DNA from: Deroplatys truncata | Lineage: Eukaryota; Arthropoda; Insecta; Mantodea; Mantidae | Reading direction: 5' to 3' | NCBI GenBank assembly: GCA_030765065.1 | Contig: CM060980.1 | Coordinates: 62,108,364 to 62,172,363, forward strand | Length of the DNA stretch: 64,000 nt | Shown here: positions 11,185-22,585 of the stretch, one piece after another | How the letters are laid out: each line of letters opens with the position of its first letter | Numbering within the stretch: the stretch's first letter is position 1 | The notes under the pieces: model-generated | The model's input: only the letters and a program-made list of their open reading frames with translations | The model's database searches: none | Told to the model about the DNA's origin: nothing | Made by a program: the position numbers and the translations under genes

Positions 11185-12093
11185 AAAAATCTGATGTGTT
11201 ACACTCACATGACTTTCTACTCTTGTACAAACTATTTTTACAAACGCTTATTCTCCATCTACTTCATGTTAATCGAGATAAACATTTGCAGACTCTATCT
11301 TATTGCTAATTTTCTTGTAGATGTAAGGGGAGTATATATTTACAAGGGCAATATAGAAATACAGTAGCCTTTAAGCACATACATATCTCTTAATAGCTGG
11401 TTGCTAGGTGAGCACCATTCCCTTTGCCACAGATTAATACTCTTTGCATATCCAAGACAAAAAAAATGAATAACCAATTCCCATTTGAGAAAATAAGTAT
11501 TGAAAAATTTAAGGGAATAACAAGCAATATCTCGAAAATGGTTCACTCAACATAAAAAAATGTATATGACATAAATTGTGTATTTTAACACGATCTACAT
11601 GTTTTGTGTAGTAAAATTTTGTCTATCTCTTATGGTTTACCAGTTATGCAAAAGTCGTTCACAATGAAGAATACTTTTGGAGACATTTCCAGAAAATTCA
11701 AGATATACATTTTATTTGTCATGAAAACATCTTAAACATATGATATTTTAATCAAAATCGTTACAGCCATTTTTGAGAAAATTAAAATTTTCGAAAAATG
11801 TTCCATGTAAAGGGTAATCTGGGGTGGGGGGATGTTCTTGAAAACCTTTGTGTCGCATCTCTGGAAGATACTGAACCTAAATACCAAGTTTGCTGTTTAT
11901 CCGACTGTTCGTTTCTGAGTTATGCTGTTCACAGACAGACACACACACACAGACATGTTTCCAAAAATGCTTTTTTTTGGATTCAGGGGGTCTCAAAACA
12001 TGTATTTCCGGTGAAATCTCGGTATCGAATTTTTGGTTGGAATACAATACTTCCCCTACTTACTGTACGTAGTAGAGAAAGTAAAAATAGAAA
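11185..12093 (+). repeat. Family X repeat, copy 5 (young subtype)
   Basis: It starts AAAAAATCTGATGTGTTACA, followed by CTCACATGACTTTCTAC, and ends at AGTAGAGAAAGT (12071-12082). It is visibly much closer to the copy at 31.7-32.6 kb than to the others, for example across GGTTGCTAGGTGAGCACC, TATGCAAAAGTCGTTCACA and GGGTCTCAAAACATG. The AC tract is at 11938-11950. Confidence 0.92.
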
Positions 12094-12560
12094 CGAGATG
12101 TGGTAAAATAATCTTAGGTAGTAAGGATACGGGTAGACACCTACGCTCTCATAGTCTTAGGTATATGTTTAAATAAAAAGTTTAGACTGCGTGCTTCTGG
12201 TATAAGGTTTCAAACGTTATGCATTAAACGTTTTGCAAAAATTAGGTACAGCCAGAGTCGAAGGTAAGGGGCGCTGCAGAGTACTTTTCCCACGGCGGAG
12301 GGTGGCCAGCTCTGCAGGAGACAAGGATTTTCCAATAACGGTTTCGAAGCAGTCCGTGCGGTGCATGGGTAATCAGCACCGAGGATGACCATGTTTCACT
12401 TGAAATAAAGAGCTCCTCCATGGCCTGTAGATAAAGTCCTTTGCGATAAGCAACGGCACGTTCTCCAAAGTACAATGGCGTTTGTTAAAAGAACCCTTTA
12501 ACGGGTCCACTCCGACCTCTGGTTACAGGAAGGATTGGCATAATTTTCTTCTCTTGTCCT
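12094..12560. other. Unassigned GC-richer patch
   Basis: The bases from about 12240 to 12530 are clearly richer in G and C than their surroundings. Short minus-strand frames exist, but none shows a family motif. It may be part of an unrecognised repeat or an old gene fragment. Confidence 0.3.
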
Positions 12561-12779
12561 GCATTGCAGAGGTTACGATATTGCAACGTTATACACATTT
12601 TCTTGAATAATACCACGTTTTTGCAAACTTTTGGTTCACATCAAGCGCTTCAGAACTCCCCCCCCCCCTTTCCTTTCTTTATCCGTCATTCAAGAGTAAA
12701 AGGAAGTAAGTACCCATTGCATTATACCCATAAATTCTGTTTCCATACTTCATCGGGAATGCATTTTCGAAGAACTCTG

Positions 12780-12930
12780 AATCCTAAAGCAAGTGCGTGT
12801 GAAAGAGAGAGAGGGCAATGTAACTCAAAAACTAAGTGTAGTCTAGATAAATACCAAATTTTATATTTAAGTAACGATACGCCTAAATGCTAAAACTATG
12901 ACTTTTTAAAATTATTATTAACTCTTTATC
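12780..12930 (-). repeat. Family X fragment
   Basis: GTGAAAGAGAGAGAGGGCAA, TGTAACTCAAAAACTAAG, GATAAATACCAAATTTTATA and TTTAAGTAACGATACGCC follow the inverted family X order just after the microsatellite position. The rest of the unit is not evident. Confidence 0.5.
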
Positions 12931-14385
12931 CCGTAGATCATATTGTTACATGCTGGGTAGAGGTCTAAAAGTTCACATGAAAATTAAATAAATTTCTAAT
13001 ACCCAGCACGCACATTGAGGGGACGTATACTTACTTGGCTGCGGAGGACCGAAACGTGGTGTGAAGGTTAAGAGGAAGGCGTGGGTTTTTCACTGTACAA
13101 AATCCATAACACAAATCTGCTCACACTTTCCTAGATTTATTTCCCAACCGTTGGGGTTCCTACAATATTAAAAATGGAAGGTGGGAGGAGATGCCCACCG
13201 ATCCAAAGCCCAACTTACACACGCGGTCCGTTTCTCATGGAATCCTAACTGAGACAGACGCTATATCCCCCACTACTCGTGGCTAGCAAAAGCTACCAGC
13301 CAAGAGTACGTAAACGACAATGTGTCTGGTAATGACAATGTAGAACAATAATGTAACCCCCAAATTATGAATACGCCACAATATGCGCAAAGTTTAATTC
13401 CGATATCTCCAGCAATTTAAAAGATATTAATAATATTAACTTTATAAAAGTACATATTACGAATTTTGGTACGCCAGTTGTTTATGCTAGTAAATATATT
13501 AATATAACTTTCGATAAAAATCACTTCTATATAGCTTTTAACATTTCATACTATTAGAAAAAATAAAAGTTACGGAAAAGTCAGTGTAAAGTATTCTTAG
13601 TTTTATACGTGCCTTATTTCCCTTATAAATTTTGCAGCTTAAAATACTTTTAACATGTATTAAATTAGGTAATATTTATTAATAATTGATTTTATTGAAG
13701 TATTTAATTATAGATTAAGCATAGGTACAACAGAGGTTAAATGTTTCTCTGAAATGAGCTCATAGGGTGGTCTTCGCTTAGAACTTTATTTTCATCATTA
13801 TTTCAATAATTTGGTTAAATGGAGAAGAGTAGTTTAATCTGAGTACTAAAAAACTATATTTAACGAGAACTTCGCTAAATCTCTCAAGGAACATATTTAG
13901 TGAGAACTTCAACGGATCTCACAAGGAACATGTTTTTGATAAGCGATTGCATGTTGTATAAGGTATACAACGGAGGGGGACACCTCGCCTAGCTCTATTG
14001 TGGTCACTACCCGCCAGGAGGAACTAATGAAGTGAAGGAACAACAAGAGGCTACAGGCCGCAGGCCGATAGACCACAGAGATGCGTGGAAGTCCCTAACA
14101 TTTCCTGGCTGGAAGATCCGACCCATCATTGCCCAGAGAGGGCAATGTACAACCGATGCAACCAGGCAGCTCTCTGGTGTCAAAAGAGAATACTCTTTCC
14201 TTGGTGCAAGCATCTGCGCCATGTGTCCAGCACCGCCTCACGCCACGAAATCTATAAGCACATCTGAAACCGGAGAAGGAAACGGATGGAAGGAAAATGA
14301 GGGAAAGGAAGTCGTGGTAGGTGAGAAACAATCCCAACATTCGCCTACCGATCAGGCAAAACGACGAAAAACCCAAGGTCACAGT
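12931..14385. other. Unassigned region with a GC-richer segment
   Basis: A GC-richer segment at about 13970-14390 contains a plus-strand frame of 128 codons and overlapping frames on the other strand, none with a recognised domain. It precedes a tRNA-like SINE head on the minus strand and may be the body of that SINE. Confidence 0.35.
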
Positions 14386-14462
14386 GAACGGTCGACGGGA
14401 ATCGAACGTGGGAGCTGAAAAATCGAACTTCACGTGTTACCACGAGACCAACTCGGTCCGTA
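14386..14462 (-). mobile_element. tRNA-like SINE head (minus strand)
   Basis: The reverse complement from 14460 reads CGGACCGAGTTGGTCTCGTG, an A-box-like block, and about 40 bases on ACGTTCGATTCCCGTCGACC, a B-box-like block. Spacing fits a tRNA-derived promoter. Pairing of the acceptor arm is poor, so a SINE is likelier than a tRNA gene. The element probably extends towards lower coordinates. Confidence 0.55.
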
Positions 14463-15340
14463 TTGATGTACGTTCTGAATGAATAAAAAATTACAAAGAA
14501 TTCTAATACAACAGTGATAAAGCATCGGTGGCCAGTATCGCAGGAGACTTCGTAACGTAGCCCGTTAGCAAAGGCGAGGGCGATCGGATGAGAGATAGCT
14601 AATACGCGCACGTTCACCAATGGAGTACAGAATAGCTTTTCCGCTTTTCTGTACGCGCCGTGAAAATGACATTTGGATCCGTTTATTGTCTCTCATACGA
14701 AGAGAGTCGCTTTTGCAATACCTGCAGCTTAGTAATGAGTCTGTTTTCAGTTTTCTGTTGTTTTAGTGCTGCATTTTTAAAGTCATTCGGAACAGAATAT
14801 TTGGTTAAACGTGCTGCTTGATTAAATGGGTAAAACATGCGGAACTGAATAACAATTGCGAAATAAACTACTTTAAAAACGGAAAGCACAACCGCAGCAT
14901 GCCATAAAATTTGCGAGAAGTGTTATCATACGGGCATTCCACAGATCCAAACTGTCGCGTACGTTAGGAAATTTAAGCTGCAAGGAAATGCAGTTCATCA
15001 TGGGCCAAAAGTAAAACGCAATTCACCGTTTAAGAAGACGCTGCTATTCGTAAGCTACATGGTTAAGTAAATAATTACTTAAGTGTTAAACCAATTTAGT
15101 ACAATGTGTTGGAATAAAATTTAAATTCTAGTTTATCCCTTCATATGTTTTTTTTTATTTGCGTAAGGTCGCGTTAAGAAGTGACCAATCCATAAAATGC
15201 AGTGTCCTAAGCCGCAGCATTTAAAACTGTAATTCAAACTGAATACATGTTCAAAATATTATAACAATGACAAATTAATACTAATTACTCAGTTAAGAGA
15301 GGACTAAAATGTTCATGTATTTTGAACTTGCAACCTCAAG
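14463..15340. other. Unassigned spacer
   Basis: No motif-bearing frame or recognised repeat is seen before the trinucleotide tract. Confidence 0.4.
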
Positions 15341-15342
15341 AG

Positions 15343-15390
15343 TTTTATTATTATTATTATTATTGTTATTATTATTATTATTATTATTGC
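15343..15390. repeat. (TTA)n microsatellite
   Basis: About 15 TTA units with one interruption (TTG) are read directly. Confidence 0.95.
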
Positions 15391-15632
15391 CAAAGGCATT
15401 ATAAAATGTGAATGGTGTGAACTAGTTGTCTGATATATTCGCTTATGTTTAGGGCGTCCTTGTAAGTGCTAAATGCTATATTTCATTATAAGAACATATT
15501 GTTTTAAATCAAATTTTAGCCTGTTCTAATTTTGTAGTAAGTGGAGAAAATGCTTTAGAAGATCATATTCTATATGTTTGGTATGAATCCCTTTCCCCCT
15601 CCCTTTTGCCCCCTCTCCATATTTCTGTCTTA

Positions 15633-16722
15633 AGCCGCTTGTACACGATCAAACTTTTGTCAAATTCAATACTTTACAAGACTTTTCCAGAGTTGTCACA
15701 AGTTCACAACTTTTCTTGTCAAATTACTTCCAATACTTTTTAAACTCTTTGAAAGTCTTGAAAGCAAATAAGGACATGCTCTAAACGGTCAAAGATTTCA
15801 CAATGATTTGATGGCTTTGGTCAATGAAATGCGGGTATTCCAGTGCGTCACGAAATCTGCAACATGGCTGAAAGCAAAAAGTAAACAAAAATGGCCAAGG
15901 TATGCCATATGCGAAGTTAAATAAATTAAATTGAGTTTTATTTATGGACGCTCTTTAACTACTATGGTCCTTCTATATTGGGCGTGAAAGATCGGTAATT
16001 TTGCTCAGAGGCCTCTTTATCAGGTTTGAGGTTCTTTTACGTGCCGTAAATCTACGACACGACCACCGGCTTTACTTCCCTTCCGAAGGAAGCCATGCTA
16101 AGGGTTTTTACGCCCGAAAAAATCCATCGCCCTCGCCGGGTTTGAACCCGCGACCTTGGGAACTAGAGGCTAGCACGGTACCACTAGTCCACGGAGGACG
16201 ATTATATTATATTATATTATATGCGAAGTGATTAGCTTAAACATAAGCTGGCCATGTCTGTACATCGAGAGCTCCGTGGATTACCACAAGATGGAGCAGA
16301 TGAAGGTAATTATGAAGAAATAATTGCCAGACAGTTTTCCGAACTAAGTATACATTAATGCAATGTTATATAGTGTGGTTAACCTTCGGTTGGTGTTATT
16401 TTCATTGTATTCTAAACGCATGATGTGATTTCATTGGATATAATACATGAAAGTGCTACCTAATATTAGTAAAGAACAATATTTAATTACGAATTGTTAT
16501 ACTGTGACGCAAATACATTGCTGCGCGTGATAAATTATCAATGTGTTCTGAAGGGTTTCAGTTTGGCGAACAGACAACTTGTAAATACACATTTTTGACA
16601 TTGTCAAGTCTTGCCAGGTCTTACCAAGTCTTTTCCACAAGTCTTGTCACATATTGAAAAACACACAATTTTTTTTGTAAACTCTTGAATTGAAAGAAAA
16701 GTTTGATCGTCTACAAGGGGCT
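15633..16722. mobile_element. PIF/Harbinger-type non-autonomous DNA transposon
   Basis: The left end AGCCGCTTGTACACGATCAA matches the inverted right end AGCCCCTTGTAGACGATCAA, and similarity continues for about 50 bases (CAAATTCAATACTTTACAAG versus CAATTCAAGAGTTTACAA). Both ends are flanked by TTA (15630-15632 and 16723-16725). A three-base TTA/TAA duplication is the hallmark of PIF/Harbinger insertion. The 1.09-kb interior has no transposase and is split by a nested SINE. A short frame near 15810-15900 could be a remnant but is not identifiable. Confidence 0.82.
15918..16218 (-). mobile_element. SINE-A copy 2 nested in the Harbinger-type element
   Basis: The reverse complement from about 16202 gives the SINE-A head (GTCCTCCGTGGACTAGTGGT, GGGTTTGAACCCGCG inverted as the B box) and the usual body and end (GAGCGTCCATAAATAAAACT). 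It is bounded by an 11-bp direct repeat ATATGCGAAGT at 15907-15917 and 16219-16229, a clean target-site duplication. An ATTAT repeat lies between the head and the right duplication. Confidence 0.93.
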
Positions 16723-16725
16723 TTA

Positions 16726-17960
16726 CAGCATATTTATACCAGATGTGAAACTACATTCTCCATTTCTAATTTTTGCTGCATCTTTTAACTCGCCATACCT
16801 TCTCTTCTTCTTGATGTCATGTACTATCTCAATTCTTCTTCTACCCAGTCTTCTCATTTCTTTTATTTGTCCTTCAGTGGCATCTAGCAGAAGTCCTCTT
16901 CTTCTCATGGTGTGTCCTAACCAGTTGACTTTTCTCTTCTGTACACCGTGCAACATATATCTATTTTCGTCCACTCTTCTTCGTTCTTTATCCTTTCCGT
17001 CTTCTCCATTTTTCTCCAGCACCACATCTCAAAACTCTCTAGATACTTTCTTTCCATTTTCCTCAGTATCCATGTTTCGCTCCATATAAAGCTCCACTCC
17101 GTACGTAGCATTTCAGAAGCTTCTTTCTTAGCTGCAAATTAAGCTTTCCTGTCAGTAGAGTTCTCTTTATGTGGAAAACACTTTTGGCCATTGCAGTCCT
17201 TTCCCTGATTTATTGTGCATTGGGCATTCCTAAATAACGAAATTCAGATATATTATCTAACACTTACCTACTAACACCTCAGCGGTTCCTTATTATTCGA
17301 AACCTTGCTCACCTTTAACTTTTCCGCATTTATCTCCATTCCATATTTTCTTCCATTCTCCACCTGTCGATCCAGCATCCTTCGTAATTCTTCTTTATTG
17401 TTTTACCATAACTACTACATGCACTACTACTGCACACTTTGTTATCGATAGTTCATCCTCTTACTTTAAAATCCCTCATTCCTTATAAAGCTTTATTTAT
17501 TAACCATTCTCCATATATATTGAATAGCGTGGGCGGCAAACAGCATCCCTGTCTTACTCCCCTTCCTATATTGTTGTGTTTTTCGTTTTTGCTCCATTTT
17601 CTATTATCTTTACTTTCTGGCCCATATGCAAATTCTTGATTAGTCAAATGTCTCTCAGTTTACTCCAATGTTATTGAATTCCCATTAACTTTTCCCAGTT
17701 GACTCGGTCGAACGCTTTTTTGCCAGTCGATGAAACATATACAAATCTCATTGACATCCAATACTCTTTCGGAGATAATTCTTATGAATCCTATAACATC
17801 TCTGGTTTCTTTTCCTTTTCTGAAGCCAAATTGATCTTGTCTCAGTATTTCCTCCGTCTTCTGTTTAGTATTCTTACTACTATTTTTGTTATATGGTACA
17901 TTAGCTTATGGTTCTAAATTCTTCACGCTTCTTCGCTTGCGATTTCTTCTTTATAGCACC
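16726..17960 (-). pseudogene. LINE A: reverse transcriptase and C-terminal remnant
   Basis: On the minus strand from about 17830 the sequence reads GFRKGKETRDVIGFIRIISE, then VLDVNEICICFIDWQK, the RT block leading to the A motif, which then breaks frame where AFDRVNW is expected. Further on come SETWILRKMERKYLESFEMW and CWRKMEK, then VQKRKVNWLGHTMRR, GLLLDATEGQIKEMRRLGRR and RRRYGELKDAA. This C-terminal string is typical of an insect LINE group with APE endonuclease. The RT catalytic FADD block is not obvious and many stops occur. The 5' half including endonuclease is missing. Its 3' end abuts the Harbinger-type element, which probably inserted into it. The clade is not assigned. Confidence 0.8.
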
Positions 17961-18224
17961 CAAAAGTCACACCCAAAAAATCTTCAGGCCATTCTCCAGT
18001 TATGTATATTTTGTTAATCATCTTCGTTAATGTATTAAGTCCTCCCATTTCTTTTAGTCTTCTTTCTCATCATATTTCGAATAGCTCTTTCCAGTTCAGA
18101 CTTTAAGATGACCATCTACTTCTATTTCTAATTGTTGAGGTCAGTTTTCTAAATCGTAGAGACCTTTGATATAATCTTCTCATATATGAATTTTATTTAT
18201 AAAAGCGTTACCTGTTTAATGGTG
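17961..18224. other. Spacer, possibly decayed upstream LINE A sequence
   Basis: T-rich plus strand like that opposite LINE A. No clear motif is seen. Confidence 0.35.
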
Positions 18225-19165
18225 TAAGAAAAATGTATTATGTAACACATTCACATGAGTTTCCTACCCACTATTTTAATTTTATATAGTTTCTACAACT
18301 ATTCGTACGAAAGCTTATTTTTCTGTTTCATGTTACTCGAGATAAAAAAAAATTGGAGAAATGGTTCCATTACACATTTCGCTGTAGGTACTAGAGAGAT
18401 AGAGGAAACTGAATCGATAGCAGATGTTAAAAAACTGGTCCCTATACGTTGGCCTTGAAATTCCATGCGCCTTCCATGAGATTGCGAGAAACAACTGAAA
18501 AGCGACAGCACTTAAATGACTTAGCTGTTATAAAATTCAAACCAATAATAATGGTTATCTCGGAAATGGCTGACGTCACCAAAACAAACAAACAAAAACC
18601 TTATTTGAAATAAATTGAGTTTTATAGAGATGTACATTTTTTGTGTAGTAAGTTTTTGTCTATCTGTTGATTTACCCGTTATACAAAATTTCATTCCGAA
18701 TGAATAGGACTTCATAGGCTATTCTCAGAAAATTCAACATATACATTTTATTTGTCATGTAAATATCTTAAATATATGGCATTTTAATCAAAATCTTTAA
18801 AGCCATTTTTAAGAAAATAAAAAATATCGAAAAGTTTCCACGCAAAGGGTGGTTTGGGGGGGAATTTTCTTGAAAATCTGCGTGTGTCATCTTTGGAAGA
18901 TATTGAATTTAAATACCAAGTTTGAAATGTATCCGACTTTTCGTTTTTTTTAATTATGCTGTTCTCTCTCCCTCCCCCCTCTCTCCCTCTCTCTCTCCCA
19001 CACACACACATGCATACGGATCTTTTTCTGAAATTTTTCTTTTTTTTATTCAGGGGAGCTCAAAACATATTTTCGGTGAAATCTGGTTATCGAGTGTTTT
19101 AGTGGTTTGCAATACTTCCTCCACCTATTAGGCACATGCTAGAGAAGGGAATAATGTGAAGTGTT
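18225..19165 (+). repeat. Family X repeat, copy 7
   Basis: It runs from the GTAACACATTCACATGAG and TTTCCTACC start to GCTAGAGAAGGGAATAATG. Landmarks are ATTCGTACGAAAGC, GAATAGGACTTCATAGGC, TTTTAATCAAAATC, GGTTTGGGGGGGAATTTTC and CGGTGAAATCTGGTTATCGA. The microsatellite position is a CT-rich tract followed by CACACACACA (about 18962-19009). Confidence 0.85.
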
Positions 19166-19177
19166 ATATTTTGACAT

Positions 19178-19198
19178 TATTATTATTATTATTATTAT
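19178..19198. repeat. (TTA)n microsatellite
   Basis: Seven TTA-phase units are read directly. Confidence 0.85.
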
Positions 19199-19744
19199 GT
19201 TATGTTTAAAAACACACTAATTAATACTTTTATAATGTGTTTCTGAGAACAAAAGCATCACAGAAAACTTGCTTTTAAATATCATTGGTATAAATATAAA
19301 AGAACATTTTTCATATTAATTATGAAATCCGCAACATTGAATCGGCTCAAATGAGTACTTTATTCAAAGAAAATATATGTTGAACAGCTTGAAGTACAAT
19401 ACAGTTTGCACTAAAATGAATTTGCGGCAGCAGTATTCCTTTATGGTCAAAACAACTTAATATATTTAAAATTGCAAACCTTTTAAGTTTTATCGAGATT
19501 AAACATTCAAATCTTAAAATTACATAAAATTCATTTAATTAAAATGGACGTTTTATGTTTTACAAGGAAGAATTGTCTGAACATTATATTGATATCCTTC
19601 AAAAGAGTAAAGAAAACGCTTTAAAGCTTTACCATTAATTGCCCATTTATCGTGTAAAGTATTGGTAGGGAAATTAGCTATTCCGATCTACTCCGAACGA
19701 AAAACACTGGATGTTTGTAGCCGAAAAATAAATATAAAAGAAAG
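19199..19744. other. Unassigned AT-rich spacer
   Basis: No motif-bearing frame, RNA gene or recognised repeat is seen. Confidence 0.4.
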
Positions 19745-20005
19745 AAGGTGCGGCGCCCTATAAAAACATCGCACTCCAGGAGCAATATTTATGATAAAAG
19801 GTTCTGTCGAACATCCTTTGATGGTCGCTTAAGTCTTGACTCCTCGGGGTATAAACCCAGTCGTGGCGAAAAATTGTCCCTTTTACGCGGCTCTGTGCTG
19901 TGGCGGGAAATAACAACCAAGTATCACTCATGCATAAATACAGATCAAATGGACAGTCCATTCAAAGACAAACATTGCAATTCCGTTCAGATAAAAAACG
20001 ATTAA
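19745..20005 (+). mobile_element. Possible tRNA-derived SINE
   Basis: A B-box-like GGTATAAACCCAGTCGTGGC (19848-19867) is followed by a GC-rich body with TTTTACGCGGCTCTGTGC and GTGGCGGGAAATAAC, which has the look of a SINE body. The A box is not clear, and no second copy is present in the window, so this is tentative. Confidence 0.3.
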
Positions 20006-20885
20006 CCTCTGCTGTCTCCTTTCCTCGCGCGTGTTGCGACACGGATCGTTCTCATCAATAACACGAGTGACACACGGCCACAGTAACGGTGTGATAGATA
20101 CCCAGCGGCAACAGTTGGGTCTGATCGTCCGTCAGCGATGGACACACACACACACTCACACTCTCCCTGTTTACTCAGTAACCATCCCACTCCACAAACC
20201 TGTCGGTTAGACTGCCCGCCAGACAACCGGCTACCGATAAAATAAAATACTACGTGGAAAGGGGCAGGATCGCAGAGAGAAGGGAGAAAAAAGGGTAGAG
20301 AGACCACTCTTCACCTCTCGCTTGGTTCGCCATCACCTCAACTCAATTGGAACTCAAATGTTCCAATTACTAGTACTGTGACGATGAGGGGGGTTAGCAT
20401 TCATTAAGTTTGTAGTCTGCACTTTATTCGTTTGGAATTTAACGGTGAGAGAGGATTGAGCGGAAAGGGTGTGCTCGCTAAAAGGTGGGATTAGCAAGAT
20501 CGGAATCGATATCCCAGAAGCAGTGCTCATAGGGAATTGCAGGAAAAACACGTCACGAAATGAAAGTATGTAGGTCAGCAATTTTTCTGATTGTAATTGA
20601 GTTTGGGGAGAAAACTAATGCATCTTGCTTATTAGCCTTTGACATTATATCCTCTAACGCCATAAATTCAAGACAGAAATTCACATAACGTATTGGATAC
20701 TCCAAATCGTAAACATTTGTTGGAAATATTACATACCTAGCTAGATTAAATCGCTTAGTTTTATAATTTTATGGGATTTAGTCGCAGTGTTGCAAAATAA
20801 ATATAACTAATAAAAATTCTCCAACACTTCAAGTAGGGGACAAAGTTCGAAATCAAGATTTGGATAAGAAAAAACAAAGTTTGCC
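20006..20885. other. Unassigned region with a GC-rich patch
   Basis: The patch at about 20010-20340 is richer in CG dinucleotides than its neighbours and has a short CACACACA tract. No family motif or splice-bounded exon is seen. It could be an unmethylated promoter-like patch or an unrecognised repeat. Confidence 0.3.
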
Positions 20886-21938
20886 AAATCCGGACCTTAC
20901 CTTTCTGAAATGTTTAGTATCATAGTATAATAAGCAGACAGTTTCTTAACATACTCCCTTATTTATTTCTAATACATATTTTTTGCATCTGTATTTAATA
21001 TTATCTTAGACCCTTTGTACACAATTCTTATAGTGTCTTTAAGATGATTAGGAAATACTTTTCTTTCCACAATTAGCTATAAGTTATTTCTTCCACCCGA
21101 TCAAATGATTTTAAGTCAATGAATGGTACATGCGTCACCAGATTGACTTCTCGTCGTTTTCCTAAAATTCTTGCAATACTAAAAGCGTTATCGCTACCTT
21201 TCCTAAAGCCTATTTCCTCTTCTTCTAAAATAACTCATTTTATAATTTTTGTTCTATTATTAATTATTCTGGCATATAATTTATATGTAGAGTTTAGAAT
21301 ACATATCCCTTTATAATTAGCGCAATGTTATTTCCCTTTTTGAGCATTGAGATAACATCAATTTTCCAAGTTCTATGTATTTCACACCTTCGTCACATTA
21401 AATAAGTGTAGTAATGTTTCTTCATATTTGAGTAATTCCACTTTCATCCATTCCTTCGACACCACTAGCTTTTCTATTTTTCATGCATTTATTGCTATCT
21501 TTAATTCTTGAAATGTTAACAAACGAATAGTTTTATTATAATTAGGTTATGCACATCTGCTTGTAATGCAACTTTCATAATACTATAAATTGTATACTGC
21601 TGTATCCACAGTTTTTTAAATATGGACTTTACGTTTACTTTCAGATTAAACTGTTTTATTTGTCTTCCATGCATATCGTGCTCTATGATTGTCGTTAACT
21701 GTACTCAAGATTCTTTATGAGCCTTTGTTACAAATTCCTTAGTATAATTATTATTTATCTTTTGTTTATAGCAGGCTGAAGATTTTTGTCTGCTTTTTTA
21801 GATGGCGCATTTATAACTTTATTTTATTGCACTTTCTATAGCTTTATTCCAAAATTTTAATCCTTTCCATCTCCATATTTCCCCTTTTCTTTTCTGTTGC
21901 TTCAGAAACTGCCTTTTCTATTGTTTTCTAATAAATAG

Positions 21939-21939
<1 letters not shown>

Positions 21940-21981
<42 letters not shown>
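21940..21981. repeat. (AT)n microsatellite
   Basis: About 20 AT units are read directly inside LINE B. Confidence 0.95.
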
Positions 21982-21985
<4 letters not shown>

Positions 21986-22164
21986 AGGTCTCTGCTACCA
22001 CAGTCTATTACATAGTCATAAAGATTAAGATGTAGAGTGTGGGGTTTTTTTTAGTTGGTATGATTGCAGCGCTCCAAGCTGCCAGCTACTAGCTGAATGG
22101 TTTTAGCCAACAAACAGGTGTGCTAATTTCTTGAGAAAAAATGTTATATGAAATGTTAGAATTA

Positions 22165-22345
22165 TATGACCGAACGGCAAGGCTCAAGCGATAACGTTTG
22201 TAGACGGTATTCGGGAAGTCCGGGGTTTAAATCCCTGGAGTGAGCAATCTGTCTGGATTTTTGTCGTTGTTTCCCTCAGTCGCCAAGGTAAATATCGGAT
22301 TGGACATTTAATACCACGACCCAGAGATCCACTTTAGGTCTAAGC
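22165..22345 (+). mobile_element. tRNA-derived SINE inserted in LINE B
   Basis: GGCAAGGCTCAAGCGATAAC is A-box-like, and GGGGTTTAAATCCCTGG is B-box-like, 36 bases apart. The body has TGTCGTTGTTTCCCTCAGTC, GCCAAGGTAAATATCGGATT and GGACATTTAATACCACGACC, a layout seen in CORE-type SINEs. It is in the opposite orientation to the surrounding LINE. Confidence 0.7.
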
Positions 22346-22435
22346 AATAGTAAAAATGAAAATAGATGTTAATAGTGAATGCTCTGCTATCTATATACAA
22401 TAGTGAAAGCAAATAGAACTGGACGGCACCCTAAT

Positions 22436-22585
22436 GTCATCTGTCTGTCACGTGTAGAAGCAAAGGTACAGTTGGCTGGCACTAAGGCCTCTATGGACAC
22501 GTACCGAAGTTGCCATCTGCCTGTCATGTATAGAGGGAGAGGTGCAGTTTCCCTGCACCTCTGTCTCTGTGGACACGTGACGAAG
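22436..22585. repeat. Diverged two-copy tandem repeat, period about 76 bp
   Basis: Copy one (22436-22509) starts GTCATCTGTCTGTCACGTGT and ends TATGGACACGTACCGAAG. Copy two (22512-22585) starts GCCATCTGCCTGTCATGTAT and ends TGTGGACACGTGACGAAG. Copy two contains a perfect 9-bp inverted repeat, GAGGTGCAG and CTGCACCTC, at 22539-22561. Confidence 0.75.

Noticed and set aside
14032..14418. 128-codon plus-strand frame in a GC-richer patch
   Set aside because: No domain is seen, frames are open on both strands, and it ends in a SINE head, so it is likely repeat sequence.
16703..17089. 128-codon plus-strand frame
   Set aside because: It is the antisense of the LINE A C-terminal region, which has recognisable motifs on the minus strand.
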